Positions 18,397 through 28,213 are shown, numbered from the stretch's first letter. The stretch is 38,745 nt of DNA from Cyanobacteria bacterium REEB459 (GCA_018970085.1 JAGWXD010000030.1:1-38745); one strand, 5' to 3'. Notes: a model not told the origin generated them from the letters alone. Program-made: numbers and translations.

Positions 18397-19461
18397 CTAC
18401 TGCTCCTGGGCTGTCAGGCTGGACTCCAGCCCAGGCTGGGGCTGAACTGGTTGCCCTTCCTGCTCAAGCACAAAGCCAGCGTTGTAAATCATATCGTAGT
18501 CAGCCTGGACCGCTTGCCCCGGGGTTGTCAGGTAATCGCCAATAAAGATCGAGTTGGCGGCATAGAGCCCCAAGGGTTGCAGTTCTCGCAGTTGCACTTC
18601 CCGTCCACCGGCAATTCGCAGCTCCTGACTGGGTAAAAGTAACCGGAACAGGCATAAAATTCGCAGGCACTGGCGAGGGGTTAAGTACTGATGGTGAGCC
18701 ATGGGGGTACCGGCGATGGGAATCAGGAAGTTGAGGGGGACGCTGGTAACCTCTAACTGTCGCAGACTGAGTGCCATATCGATGATGTCATCGGGGCCTT
18801 CACCCAGGCCCAGGATGCCACCGGAACAGGTGGTTAAGCCCGCTGCCTGAACTGCTTTGATAGTTTCAACTCGATCGCCGTAGGTGTGGGTGGTACAGAT
18901 ATTGCCATGGTAAGCCTCAGAGGTATTGAGATTGTGATTCACCCGATCCACTCCAGCGGCTGCTAACTGAGTCGTTTGTTCGGCAGTCAATAGCCCCAGA
19001 CAGGCGCACAGCTTCATTGGGTAGCGAGCCTTCACCTGGCGCACGGCGGCCAGCACCTGGTCAAACACCGGCGCCGAGGGAGAACGGCCAGAAATCACCA
19101 TGCAGAAGGTACCGGCTTGCAAGGTGTGAGCCCGTTCCGCTGCCGCTAGAATTTGCTCCTGGGCCATCAAGGGATACTTTTCAATCGCAGCGGTGGAAAT
19201 TTTGGATTGGGAACAGTAATGACAATCCTCTGGACACAGCCCACTCTGGGCATTAAGTAAAAAATGCAGACGGACTCGATTACCCCAGTAGTGGCGTCGC
19301 ACCCGGTAAGCGGCGGCCAGCTGATCTAGCAATTCACTGTCGGGGGCGGTTAACACAGCTCGAGCCGCCTCCCGGCTAATTTGCTCCCCAGCCAGGGACT
19401 GATCGGCCAGACTCTGCCAGTTGAAGCAGGGGGTATTAACAGCAGCAGTAGCGCTAATCAT
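18397..19461 (-). CDS. bioB: Biotin synthase (radical SAM)
   Basis: It inserts sulfur into dethiobiotin, the last step of biotin synthesis. The radical-SAM triad [10 protein letters not shown] is at about Cys76, Cys80 and Cys83. Other family blocks follow: [47 protein letters not shown] and the Arg-containing RIAGGRE. I chose the ATG at 19461; the alternative TTG at 19476 adds five residues. The C-terminal 30 residues ([17 protein letters not shown]) are low-complexity and variable. It is preceded on the same strand by a DUF4330 gene with a gap of about 25 bp, so co-transcription is likely. Confidence 0.95.
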   Translation of the reverse strand: MISATAAVNTPCFNWQSLADQSLAGEQISREAARAVLTAPDSELLDQLAAAYRVRRHYWGNRVRLHFLLNAQSGLCPEDCHYCSQSKISTAAIEKYPLMAQEQILAAAERAHTLQAGTFCMVISGRSPSAPVFDQVLAAVRQVKARYPMKLCACLGLLTAEQTTQLAAAGVDRVNHNLNTSEAYHGNICTTHTYGDRVETIKAVQAAGLTTCSGGILGLGEGPDDIIDMALSLRQLEVTSVPLNFLIPIAGTPMAHHQYLTPRQCLRILCLFRLLLPSQELRIAGGREVQLRELQPLGLYAANSIFIGDYLTTPGQAVQADYDMIYNAGFVLEQEGQPVQPQPGLESSLTAQEQ

Positions 19462-19486
19462 GGTTAAAAGGGCCAAGGAGGGAGAA

Positions 19487-20023
19487 CTATTTACTGGCTA
19501 AGACGCGCACATCAACAACCGTGGTATTAAAGCGGTAGAGATCGCCCTCTAATTCAATTGGCGTTCCCACCTTTACCTTGTTGTTTCCCAGGACAGGCCC
19601 ACTACTGGTGATCTGGGCATCGCCGGTGAGAGTAATCAGCATATCGATGGTGTAGTTTAACTCTGGGCGAGGATCGGCGACGGCCTTAACCGTACCGTTG
19701 GGCTGGGGAGCGATGGTGGTGCGAGGCAATTTAACGACGTTTTTAACCTTAACCTGGCCGTAGGGCTGGTTGCGGATAATAATGCTGGTATTGCCAGAGG
19801 TTTGAATTGACTGGGCCAGGCCATCTGGATTAGAGCTGGTCAAGCCCCTTACCATCACGTCCACCTCTACGGGTTTGGCGACTGCTCCCATTTGCGCCAC
19901 TGAACCAGAGGTGCCCGGATACAAAAAGATACCAAAGAGAACTGCCAGAATCACCAGACCCGCGCTTAGATCAAGAATACTGACTTTGCCAAATAGTCGT
20001 CCTTTCGAGTCTAGTAATGCCAT
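19487..20023 (-). CDS. DUF4330-domain membrane-anchored protein
   Basis: 178 residues from the ATG at 20023 ([20 protein letters not shown]), which is where the cyanobacterial DUF4330 family begins; a start at 20113 would add 30 unrelated residues. One membrane helix follows ([19 protein letters not shown], about 18-36), then an exported beta-rich region ([53 protein letters not shown]). The function is unknown. It sits directly upstream of bioB and is divergent from the M48 protease gene. Confidence 0.85.
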   Translation of the reverse strand: MALLDSKGRLFGKVSILDLSAGLVILAVLFGIFLYPGTSGSVAQMGAVAKPVEVDVMVRGLTSSNPDGLAQSIQTSGNTSIIIRNQPYGQVKVKNVVKLPRTTIAPQPNGTVKAVADPRPELNYTIDMLITLTGDAQITSSGPVLGNNKVKVGTPIELEGDLYRFNTTVVDVRVLASK

Positions 20024-20182
20024 GGTTAGGGGGTGCCTCAGGGGAGTAGGGGTAAACCTTAGGTGGCTTCCACGCATAGGGGAAACCGATACTATTGAAT
20101 CATAATGGGGCACTTCTGAGGTACCTTGTGCGTCTTCAGCTTGTCGGTTTTGACCAGTTGTTCTTTACCTGAGGTAGAACCC

Positions 20183-21031
20183 GTGTTGAGTCAGTTTGCC
20201 CGGATTAGATACCGACGGTTAGCCTATGTCGTCCTGGCTGGGGTAATGGCCCTGGCCCTTGGCCTGGCTACGCCAACCCTGTCTCGAGCAGGCTTGCTGG
20301 ATTTTCTTTTGCAAGGCATTCGCTATGTGGAGCTGAGCAATCTGTCCGATCGCGACGAGATTGCCCTGGGCAAGCAAATTAATCAACAGTTGCAGGCCGA
20401 GGGGGTAACGCTTTACCAGGATAACCCTGCCCTGACCAAGTACGTAGCCGCCCTTGGTCAGCGACTGGCGGCCAGTAGCGATCGCCCCCAACTGCCCTAC
20501 ACCTTTCAAGTGGTGCGGGACGATAGTATTAACGCTTTTGCTACGGTAGGAGGGTTTGTCTATATTCAGACCGGGTTAATTAAAGCGGCCAGTAACGAGG
20601 CTGAACTAGCCGGTGTCATGGCCCATGAAATTGGCCATATTGGTGGCCGCCACGTTATCGAGCGAATGCGCCAGGCCGCCCTGGCCAGTGGCATTGCCGG
20701 GGCCCTGGAGGTAAACCGGGATACCCTGGTGAATCTGGGGGTGCAACTGGCTTTGACCCTACCCAATAGCCGGGAAGCTGAGTACGATGCTGATCGCCGG
20801 GGGTTTGACACCCTGGGAAGATCTGGCTACGATACCCGGGGATTTATTTCCTTTATGAAAAAGTTAGAGCGTCAGGGGGGTGAACCGCCGGAGTTTCTCA
20901 GCTCCCACCCCAGCTCTGGCAACCGGGTCAGCACCCTTGAAACACTCAATGCCAGAGGTATCTACGCCCGCAATGCCGGGGTAGGTACGGATGCTGCTGC
21001 CTATAAAGCCCGCATTCAAGCCCTCAAATAG
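20183..21031 (+). CDS. M48-family zinc metalloprotease, exported or membrane-anchored
   Basis: From the GTG at 20183 it has 282 residues; TGAGGTAGAACCC just upstream gives a fair ribosome-binding site, and this start yields a normal signal or anchor (YRRLAYVVLAGVMALALGLA). The TTG at 20126 is a weaker alternative. The zinc-binding motif is HEIGHIGGRH, with the third ligand Glu in NSREAEYDADRRG. SSHPSSGNRVSTLE near the end is typical of periplasmic M48 proteases (BepA/LoiP-like), which degrade or help assemble envelope proteins. It is convergent with coaX, with 10 bp between stops. Confidence 0.92.
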   Translation: MLSQFARIRYRRLAYVVLAGVMALALGLATPTLSRAGLLDFLLQGIRYVELSNLSDRDEIALGKQINQQLQAEGVTLYQDNPALTKYVAALGQRLAASSDRPQLPYTFQVVRDDSINAFATVGGFVYIQTGLIKAASNEAELAGVMAHEIGHIGGRHVIERMRQAALASGIAGALEVNRDTLVNLGVQLALTLPNSREAEYDADRRGFDTLGRSGYDTRGFISFMKKLERQGGEPPEFLSSHPSSGNRVSTLETLNARGIYARNAGVGTDAAAYKARIQALK

Positions 21032-21041
21032 GGCGGGGCCC

Positions 21042-21872
21042 CTATCCCTGGCTGGCCTGGTGGCGACAATGGCGTAGACCCCAGAACCCCACATCGGGGT
21101 CATAGGTGAGGTGCCGGGCCAGGTCGCGATCGTAGCGGCTGAGGCCCGCCAGCAGGGTAGGGCCATCGCCCCCGGTGATCACCACCTGAGCGCCAGGAAA
21201 CTTTTGCCACCAGCTAATGATAAAATCTGTCACCCCTGCCACCAGACTATGGAGGATACCACTGGCTATGGCCTCAGGGGTGTTGACTGCCCACCGGCGA
21301 GGCCAGACCAGGCTCTGGGCCGCCACTGAAGGCAGCTGGTCGGTAGCCTGATGGAGCGATCGCAGTTGTAGGGCAATGCCGGGCAAAATCGCCCCGCCCA
21401 CCAGAGCGCCGGCAGCACCGGCGGTAAAGGTGAGCGCCGTGCCCCCATCAATTACCAGCACGGGCCAGCCGTAGACCGCCCCAGCCCCCACCAGGGCCAG
21501 GGCTCGATCAACCCCCAGGCTAGGGTAGGTGTGGGCCAGGGGGACCTGGTTTAAGGTGACCAGATGCAATTGCCAGGGTGCCTGGTCACCATTGCCGATC
21601 CCCTCTACCTGGGACTTCACCACCGAAGCTAGCCAGAGTTGGGAAAAGCCCCGCCCATCTGGTAGCGGTGGCGTGGCTATGCCCAGGGCCTGCCACTGCG
21701 ATGGCCTAAAGCTGGTAGCCTTAAGCTGGGCCAGGTGTTCTCGAGCAAGGTGGGGGCTATGCCAGCTGCCGATCCAGCGATCGCCGTCGAAGGCACCCCA
21801 GTGCAGGCGACTATTGCCCACCATCAGGGCTATCCAGGCATCAGCAGCAGGGGACCCTAGGGGTGATGCCAT
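21042..21872 (-). CDS. coaX: Type III pantothenate kinase
   Basis: It phosphorylates pantothenate, the first step of coenzyme A synthesis. 276 residues. The ASKHA-type phosphate motif appears as ALMVGNSRLHWGAF, where the usual aspartate-glycine-asparagine is slightly changed (MVGNS). GVDRALALVGA and VIDGGTALTFTA carry the catalytic Asp region. GGAILPGIALQLRSL and VITGGDGPTLL are family blocks. The ATG overlaps the ggt stop by one base (TAATG), indicating translational coupling. Cyanobacteria generally use CoaX rather than CoaA. Confidence 0.9.
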   Translation of the reverse strand: MASPLGSPAADAWIALMVGNSRLHWGAFDGDRWIGSWHSPHLAREHLAQLKATSFRPSQWQALGIATPPLPDGRGFSQLWLASVVKSQVEGIGNGDQAPWQLHLVTLNQVPLAHTYPSLGVDRALALVGAGAVYGWPVLVIDGGTALTFTAGAAGALVGGAILPGIALQLRSLHQATDQLPSVAAQSLVWPRRWAVNTPEAIASGILHSLVAGVTDFIISWWQKFPGAQVVITGGDGPTLLAGLSRYDRDLARHLTYDPDVGFWGLRHCRHQASQG

Positions 21873-23446
21873 TAGACAATGACGCAGGCGCCGTTACGCC
21901 GGCGATCTCCCACCCCGGTGAAGCTGCCATCAGCCCCCACAGCCACCGCATGAACGCCGCCAAAAAACATATTGCTAGCCTGCCACCAGGTACAGTCCTC
22001 TGCGGTTCCAATGCCCTGGGCCTGCAGGGACGGGCGATCATAGCCCGCCTCCAGGTGCAATGCTCCCCGTTCCCAGTGCAGGCGAGGGGCATGGACAGCC
22101 CGGTCTAAATCAAAACCGAAGTCCAGAACATTGGAGACCACCTGCAAAATAGCCGTGCGAATTCGGTTAGATCCTCCCGACCCTAGCACCAGGGAGGGTT
22201 TACCCTGATGCAGCACAATGGTGGGAGCCATCATGGAAGAAATCCGCTGGTTCGGTTGCCACTGGTGAAAACCCCGGGGATTCAGGTCCTCCTCCCCCAG
22301 CATGTTGTTAACCATAATAGCTGTACCTGGAATCACATAGGAGGACCCCTCCCCATTGGAGGTAGTTAGACTGACCGCATTTCCTTCGGTGTCAATGGCG
22401 CTGATGTGGGTGGTGCTGCCCCACTTGTTCACCCCCTGGAGGGCGGTCTTAAGTTGCTGTTGATAGGGATGGCTGTGGGCCGGGCTGAGAAATTGGTCCG
22501 CAATTCCTGGCTGGTAAAGGTGGGAATCATAGCCATCCTGACGGGCCAGATTGGTTAATCGCATCACCTCCACCAGGGTGGCAACATGGCCAGGGCTGCC
22601 ATGCTCCAGGTTAGGCACCAGAGCATCGGCCAGCAGCTTTAGGGCAAAGGCAATCAGGGTGCCACCCGAACTAGGGGGAGGATTGGTTAGCAGTAGCCCC
22701 CCACGGTAGGGCACGGCCAGGGGCTCTCGGGCAATCATACGGTAAGATTGCAAATCGGCGAGGCGTAGGTAACCGCCCTGGCGTTCACAGTCTGTGGCGA
22801 TACGGTGGGCCAGATCTCCCTGGTAGAAGAGATCGCTGCCCTCCTGCGCCAGGGCCTCCAGAAAATCGGCAAAGGCCCCCAGGTAAAGGCGATCGCCTGG
22901 GCCCAATAGTTTTCCACCAGGGACGTAGATGGCCTGGGCGGCGGCACTGGCGGTGAGAATGGGGGAGAGAATCTCAAAGCAGTAAGCCTGGAATGACCCC
23001 ACGGTAATGCCACGAGTTGCCCAGTGCCGGGCCGGTGCCAGAATGGTTTTCAAGGGCAAACGCCCTAGTTGGCGATGGATATCGATGTACCCAGCAACGC
23101 TGCCGGGTACGGCCATCGACCCCAAGCCAACATGAAATTCCTGGGTGGTATCTCCAAAATTCGCCTGAATGGGAAAAAAATCAAGCTGGGATGGGGGGGG
23201 GTTGCTTTCTGGTGTCTGGCAGAAAAAATCAAACAAAACGTTGTGCCCCGCCGCCGTGTGGGCTAATAAAAACCCACCACCCCCCAGGGAGGTTAAAACC
23301 GATTCAGTGACACAGGCGGTAAAGGCAGCAGCGATGGCGGCGTCAAAGGCATTGCCCCCCTGACGGAGCATGGCTGCTCCTGCCTCAGCCGTTAGGACAT
23401 GGCCAGCCGCCACCGCCCCCCGCGGGGCACAAAGGGAAGAAACCAT
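21872..23446 (-). CDS. ggt: Gamma-glutamyltransferase family protein
   Basis: 524 residues. N-terminal GGT features: APRGAVAAGHVLTAEAGAAM and GGNAFDAAIAAAFTACVTES followed by GGGGFLL. The autoprocessing and nucleophile threonine lies in GSTTHISAID at about residue 344, then AVSLTTSNGEGSS, NNMLGEEDLNP and the oxyanion-type GSGGSNRI. The enzyme cleaves glutathione and transfers gamma-glutamyl groups; it usually works in the periplasm, but no clear signal peptide is visible here, so a cytoplasmic form or misjudged start is possible. It overlaps coaX by one base. Confidence 0.9.
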   Translation of the reverse strand: MVSSLCAPRGAVAAGHVLTAEAGAAMLRQGGNAFDAAIAAAFTACVTESVLTSLGGGGFLLAHTAAGHNVLFDFFCQTPESNPPPSQLDFFPIQANFGDTTQEFHVGLGSMAVPGSVAGYIDIHRQLGRLPLKTILAPARHWATRGITVGSFQAYCFEILSPILTASAAAQAIYVPGGKLLGPGDRLYLGAFADFLEALAQEGSDLFYQGDLAHRIATDCERQGGYLRLADLQSYRMIAREPLAVPYRGGLLLTNPPPSSGGTLIAFALKLLADALVPNLEHGSPGHVATLVEVMRLTNLARQDGYDSHLYQPGIADQFLSPAHSHPYQQQLKTALQGVNKWGSTTHISAIDTEGNAVSLTTSNGEGSSYVIPGTAIMVNNMLGEEDLNPRGFHQWQPNQRISSMMAPTIVLHQGKPSLVLGSGGSNRIRTAILQVVSNVLDFGFDLDRAVHAPRLHWERGALHLEAGYDRPSLQAQGIGTAEDCTWWQASNMFFGGVHAVAVGADGSFTGVGDRRRNGACVIV

Positions 23447-23534
23447 GGCATACAGAGAAATCTATGGAGGTCGCACCCTAGCCCAGGGTAACACCGCCAG
23501 GGATGTTTTCTGCCTATCTGCCCCCTGGGGTGGT

Positions 23535-25121
23535 CTACAGATTAACGGTAGAGGAGGTTGATGGAGAGGAGGGGGCAGGGGCGCTGGGCGGAGGCAGGGG
23601 GGCTGGAGCCGGATTAGGTGCCACCGGTTTGGCAGAGGGATCAGGGGTAGGGGACGGGCGAGCCCCTGCCATCGGCCGGGGCAGGGACGGCCAGGGCTGG
23701 GGAGACGGGGGAGGAGGGTCAATAGCGGCGGGCTCAGGACTAGGCAGAGCGGGCTCGGGGACCGGGGAGGAGGGTAGAACCGGGGGCCTGGGGGTCGCCG
23801 CTGCCGGGAGGGGTTTAGGATTGCTCAGAGTCGGGTGAAGGGCAGGTGCCATAGGAGTACTGCCGTAGTCTGGCCGCTGGGGAACAGATCGGGAGGAATT
23901 AGACCACCCCCTGGAAAAGTCCTTGCCATTCCAATCCGGCAACGGTGGAAAGGACTGGATGGGATTAATGCCTGGCAGCGGCGAGACTGCCAGGGGCAGG
24001 TGGCCGCCCTGGTGTAAACGGGCTTGCAGCCCCAAGCCTAGCCCGCCACCACCAGCTACCATCGCCGTCAATAGCAGACTCCAGGACAGTTTGGGGCGAG
24101 GCAGTCGCCCCTGCGCCCAGGGGGCAGCAGCCGGTTCAGGCGCGGGCAATACTGGCGGGCGAGGCAGCATGACCTGGGTCCGGGGGGCAGCAGCCAGATC
24201 AATCACGGGCGGCACTGGCGGGCGAGGTAGCCTAACCTGGGGCCGGGGGGCAGCAGCGGTGACCACCGCTGCCCTGGGAATTGGTAGGGGGGGAGAGGGC
24301 GCGGCAGCCGGATTCAAGGTCGGCACCTGAGGTAGGCTAGACCCGGACCCACGGGATTTAGGCAGGGGGGCAGGGGGCAGGTCCTTCCACCGGGGTAAGC
24401 TACCTACCCAAGCGGCCAGGGACTGGGCAGGGCCATCCTGGCTAGCCGGGGCTGGCCGTTGCAGAGCCCGATCTAGATTTACCTGTAAATCTGGCCGCCG
24501 ATAGCGTAGATCAACCTCAAGGGGAGCCAGGGTTTGGTCGGCTCGCTGGCCAGTTAGTAAAAAATACAGCAGCCGGCGCATGCCTTCCACCAGGTTGGCT
24601 GTTTGCATCCCAATCGATGGCGACGGACTGGGGGGCAGGTCAAATCCGATAAAGCTGATCTGGTTGGTTTCCGATCGCCACCAGATCTGATCGGGTTCCA
24701 GGCATAGCCCGGGCCAGCCCAAGGGCTCAATAGCCTTTAGGGTATCAGCCAGCTTCAGCACCAGAGTCAGGCTTTGGGGCAAAGGTAGGGGGCGATCGCC
24801 AGATACCAGATGGCTGAGGGCGCTCCCCTCGGGTTGAGCCAAGACCTGATAACACACCCCGTCTTCTTCGAAGCACTGGATGGATGAGGGTAAAGAGGCC
24901 AGGGTCAGAGCCTCCAGGCTTTGCAAATAACTATAGAAAGCCAGGCGCTCAGCCTCAGGAGGAATGGCCCCAGGGTGGCGGCTACCCAAGACCCGTAGCC
25001 ATCGTAACTGGCCCCGGGGAATATAGGTAGCCTCGTACACCGGGCCAATGCTATCGTCTGGCCCCAGAGCATCGATCACATAATTACCGTATTGCAGGGC
25101 AGTACCAATGGCTAGGGTCAT
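23535..25121 (-). CDS. Pseudokinase-like, proline-rich membrane protein
   Basis: 528 residues. The first 230 resemble a very degraded Ser/Thr kinase: a glycine-loop remnant (ALGPDDSIGPVYEATYIP), a lobe equivalent (WLRVLGSRH) without the usual VAIK lysine, a catalytic-loop equivalent CLEPDQIWW lacking HRD, and FIGFDLPP where DFG is expected. There follow about 285-340 with 21-residue repeats (AAAPRPQVRLPRPPVPPVID), one membrane helix (LSWSLLLTAMVAGGGGLGLG) and a C-terminal proline/serine-rich tail of about 110 residues. This looks like a cyanobacterial kinase-derived scaffold. The lack of catalytic residues is what I can see; a signalling or cell-surface role is only inferred. Confidence 0.75.
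   Translation of the reverse strand: MTLAIGTALQYGNYVIDALGPDDSIGPVYEATYIPRGQLRWLRVLGSRHPGAIPPEAERLAFYSYLQSLEALTLASLPSSIQCFEEDGVCYQVLAQPEGSALSHLVSGDRPLPLPQSLTLVLKLADTLKAIEPLGWPGLCLEPDQIWWRSETNQISFIGFDLPPSPSPSIGMQTANLVEGMRRLLYFLLTGQRADQTLAPLEVDLRYRRPDLQVNLDRALQRPAPASQDGPAQSLAAWVGSLPRWKDLPPAPLPKSRGSGSSLPQVPTLNPAAAPSPPLPIPRAAVVTAAAPRPQVRLPRPPVPPVIDLAAAPRTQVMLPRPPVLPAPEPAAAPWAQGRLPRPKLSWSLLLTAMVAGGGGLGLGLQARLHQGGHLPLAVSPLPGINPIQSFPPLPDWNGKDFSRGWSNSSRSVPQRPDYGSTPMAPALHPTLSNPKPLPAAATPRPPVLPSSPVPEPALPSPEPAAIDPPPPSPQPWPSLPRPMAGARPSPTPDPSAKPVAPNPAPAPLPPPSAPAPSSPSTSSTVNL
24121..24270 (-). repeat. 63-bp in-frame tandem repeat within the pseudokinase-like gene
   Basis: GGGGCAGCAG recurs at 24121, 24184 and 24247, a period of exactly 63 bp or 21 residues, giving about 2.6 copies of a unit beginning AAAPRxQVxLPRPPV. 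The copies differ by several substitutions. The period keeps the reading frame, so the repeat number can change without breaking the protein. Confidence 0.85.
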
Positions 25122-25164
25122 GGGGATGAGCAGTAAAGAAGGATGCCGTAATCTTTATATTACT

Positions 25165-27939
25165 TTAATCTTCTCCGTACAAGGGGATAGATTGCCGGGG
25201 ATAGTGGTGGGCCAGAAATTCCAGGGCCTGGTCCTGGCTATGGATGACTCCATCTAGCTGGGCTGCCAGCACCGCCTCTAACATTAACCGAAAGGCCGGA
25301 CCCGGAGAATAACCCAGGGATTTCAGCAGGTCTCCATTCACCAGGGGAGGCAGATCTAGCCACTGAGTCAGATAGCGCCAGATGGGGGGGCCTAGGGAGC
25401 GGGGATGGCGGTTGCTCACCAGTAGCAGGAGCGGCAAACTAACTGGCTGAAACAGGCGATAAAGCTGACTGGGGGCTAGCGAACGGGTAATCTGATCGCC
25501 CCAGGTGGTTTCTAGATCCTGCAACTGATCCAGGCGATCAATCGCCTCATCGGTGAGCTGGAGTCCCACCGCAATCGATCTCCGGGCAGGGGCGGGGACA
25601 GCTGCAATCAAGGTTTCCAGACGCATTTCCCAGGCGCTGCAGGTCTGACCCCAGGGAAATCGCTGTAGCCAGCGGCTGAGGCGGCGCAGTTGATGCCAGA
25701 GGGATGGGGTGAGCACCAGCTCAGCATGAAGACAGCGCAATGCCTGGAGCTGATCTAATAGGACCAGGGCTGGTTCCCAGTAGGGTGCTTGCAAAATAAA
25801 GCGCAGTTCATTTTTCAGTCTTACCTGCAGAGCCGGTAATGGTTTTGCCTGCCGCTGCAGCTGGCTGTAAATGCCACTATCAACCGCACAGCGAATACAG
25901 GCCATGGTTTGACTGTCTAGCTGAAACCCTAGCCGCACGGCAAATTTGACCGCCCGAAAAATTCGTGTCGGGTCCTCAATAAAACTATTAGGATGCAGGA
26001 CTCGAATCTGCCGCTGACGCAAATCCGTCAGGCCACCAAAGTAGTCCAGCAACTCCCCCTCCCCAGGGGAGGTCAAACGCAGGGCCATGGCGTTGATGGT
26101 GAAATCTCGTCGATAAAGGTCTTGCTGGATAGAACTGGCCTCCACCTCGGGATTAGCGGCCGGATAGGGATAGAACTCGGTGCGGGCGGTGGCAATATCA
26201 ATCATTAAACCGGCCAGGGGATGATCTAGGTGGCGACTCCAGACCAGGGAGGCGGTTTGGAACTGACCATGGACCTGGACATCCACCTGTGGGTAGTGGC
26301 AGCGAAACTGCTCGGCCAGTTCGGCTGCTGCCCCTACCTGAACTGGCTGCCGGCAACTATCGACCACCAGGTCTAGATCTGTCCAATCCCCCTGCCTCTC
26401 CCCAGGGGGTAGAAGCAGGTCCCGTACCACCCCTCCCACCAGATACAGGTGCCAGCCTCGAGCTTGGGCGATGGTGGCCATCTGCCCCAGCACCGACTGT
26501 AGTTCTGGGCCTAACTGGGTTGCCATAGCCGACTGCAGAGCTGGGGTCAGCGGCTCTTGGGTAGGTGGCAGGGTGCCTCGGCTCCAGCCATTGGCGATCA
26601 GGTTTTGGTGTAGATGACGCAATAAATCGGTGCGGGTGACAATGCCCACCAGGGTGCCCTGGTGGATAACCGGTAAACGGCCAATGTCATAGGTGACCAT
26701 AAGGGCTTCAATGTCGCTGAGGGGGGTTTGGGGGGTAATGGTTTTCAGGTTAGTGGCCATGTATCCCTTGACTGGGGCGTGGGTAAACCCGTGGTGCACA
26801 GCCAGGTCTAAATCACGGCGAGACACCACCCCGACCAGGTTTCCTGCCCCATCGACCACCGACAGCCCGGAGTGACCGTAGCGCAGAAGCACCCGCTGGG
26901 CTTCCGCCATGGTGGTGTCCGGTCGAATGGTGCGCACCGGGGACGACATCAGGTCCTGGGCCGTCGGGGGATGGGGTAGTTGCGATCGAGCCTGGGCCAG
27001 CACCTGATCTACCACACCGGCAGGATTATCAGTGGTCAGGGTAACGGCGGCGGCGGCGGCGTGGCCGCCGCCGCCCAGGGGCGCAAAAATCGCCCCCCAG
27101 TCAACCCCCGGTCTCTGTAAACGGGCACTGACGCGGCCCTGGGCTCGCCCTACCAGTAATAACTTATGGCAGGGAACCGGGCCTGTCTCCTTACCCGGAT
27201 AGTGGACCCCCAACAGCAGCAAATCCACATCAGCCAGGGAAATCAGGCGTTCGGCCAGGCCCGACAACCCGGCTATATAGTGGTCAACCGCCAGCACTAC
27301 CCAGGCCAGACTGTAGCCCTGCACCGTTTCTAGCTTCAGTCTGGCCATGGCGGTGGTTAAGAGATCCTGGAGGGGGGGAGATAGGCCCGGTTCTACAAAC
27401 TCCGCAATCACCTGCAGGTTAGCCCCTTGTTCCATCAGCCAGGTCAGAGCCCGGGCATCCCGCAGGGTAGTTTGCTCAAAAATCAAGGAGCCGGTATCGA
27501 CATGGATACCCAGAGCCATAACCGTGGCCTCCGCCAGGGTGGGGCGCACGCCCTGTCGTTGCATCGCCTCCACCACCAGAGTGGTGGCTGCGCCTACCGG
27601 TTCAATCACTCCAGCGGTCGGCTGATTCCCTGGGGGGCTAGGGTGGTGGTCGTATACTCGCAGGGGCGGTGGATTGGGCTGGGTAATCCATTGGGCAGCC
27701 GGACCAAAGCGATCGGGTTGCTGGGCATCCACCAGGGTCAGGGAGCGAATGTGCCTCGGGTCAACGGCCCGGCGTTCAATCAAGGGATATTCGTGACGAT
27801 GGAGGGCAACGAATCGTTGCACCGTCGGGTGACACCCTCCCGTCAGGACAATGCGGGATCCGGGTTGCAGGCGGGCTAACCCCACCGCTGCCCCCAGGGT
27901 GTCGAAATCAGCAGTGGTATGGCAAAGAATCAGATCCAT
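25165..27939 (-). CDS. DHH phosphoesterase-CBS-CBS-tRNA nucleotidyltransferase fusion (CCA/A-adding type)
   Basis: 924 residues with three parts. The N-terminal DHH/DHHA1 module (about 1-315) has TTADFDTLGAA, VYDHHPSPPG and GGGGHAAAAA, as in RecJ-like and nanoRNase phosphoesterases. Two CBS domains (about 330-450) include SSPVRTIRPDTTMAEAQRVL and LPVIHQGTLVGIVTRTDLL. A C-terminal class II nucleotidyltransferase starts near residue 495 with YLVGGVVRDLLL, DLDLVVDS, RRDFTINAMALRL and EDPTRIFRAVKFAVRLGF. This fusion is known in cyanobacteria and some other bacteria, where the tRNA-end activity is often split between CC-adding and A-adding enzymes; this architecture is linked to the A-adding role. 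I cannot decide the specificity by eye. Confidence 0.9.
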   Translation of the reverse strand: MDLILCHTTADFDTLGAAVGLARLQPGSRIVLTGGCHPTVQRFVALHRHEYPLIERRAVDPRHIRSLTLVDAQQPDRFGPAAQWITQPNPPPLRVYDHHPSPPGNQPTAGVIEPVGAATTLVVEAMQRQGVRPTLAEATVMALGIHVDTGSLIFEQTTLRDARALTWLMEQGANLQVIAEFVEPGLSPPLQDLLTTAMARLKLETVQGYSLAWVVLAVDHYIAGLSGLAERLISLADVDLLLLGVHYPGKETGPVPCHKLLLVGRAQGRVSARLQRPGVDWGAIFAPLGGGGHAAAAAVTLTTDNPAGVVDQVLAQARSQLPHPPTAQDLMSSPVRTIRPDTTMAEAQRVLLRYGHSGLSVVDGAGNLVGVVSRRDLDLAVHHGFTHAPVKGYMATNLKTITPQTPLSDIEALMVTYDIGRLPVIHQGTLVGIVTRTDLLRHLHQNLIANGWSRGTLPPTQEPLTPALQSAMATQLGPELQSVLGQMATIAQARGWHLYLVGGVVRDLLLPPGERQGDWTDLDLVVDSCRQPVQVGAAAELAEQFRCHYPQVDVQVHGQFQTASLVWSRHLDHPLAGLMIDIATARTEFYPYPAANPEVEASSIQQDLYRRDFTINAMALRLTSPGEGELLDYFGGLTDLRQRQIRVLHPNSFIEDPTRIFRAVKFAVRLGFQLDSQTMACIRCAVDSGIYSQLQRQAKPLPALQVRLKNELRFILQAPYWEPALVLLDQLQALRCLHAELVLTPSLWHQLRRLSRWLQRFPWGQTCSAWEMRLETLIAAVPAPARRSIAVGLQLTDEAIDRLDQLQDLETTWGDQITRSLAPSQLYRLFQPVSLPLLLLVSNRHPRSLGPPIWRYLTQWLDLPPLVNGDLLKSLGYSPGPAFRLMLEAVLAAQLDGVIHSQDQALEFLAHHYPRQSIPLYGED
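27049..27075. other. GC-only hairpin inside the DHHA1 coding region
   Basis: GGCGGCGGCGG (27049-27059) pairs with CCGCCGCCGCC (27065-27075) around a 5-base loop. The codons specify the glycine-histidine-alanine tract GGGGHAAAAA. It may be a codon-use side effect rather than a signal. Confidence 0.4.
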
Positions 27940-28213
27940 GGCTAGACGCTAACACGAGAATGGCAAGCAGGACTCCCTTCTGCCAAACCAGCCCGAAATG
28001 AGCCGAGAATCACTTTCCCAAGGGGCTCCCTTTCTGATAGGTTACTAAGGAGTCACTAAAATAGCTCACCCTGTTTAATCCCAGGCCTGAGGTGCTACAC
28101 CGGGGTCTAGCCCCTGGACCAAGAACGGTGCCCCTAACTGTGCCCCAGCCAGGAGATTGGGTGCCCTGCTCTACTGGTGTGCTGCTGCCCTACTGTGTTT
28201 GAGAGAGAAGTCG

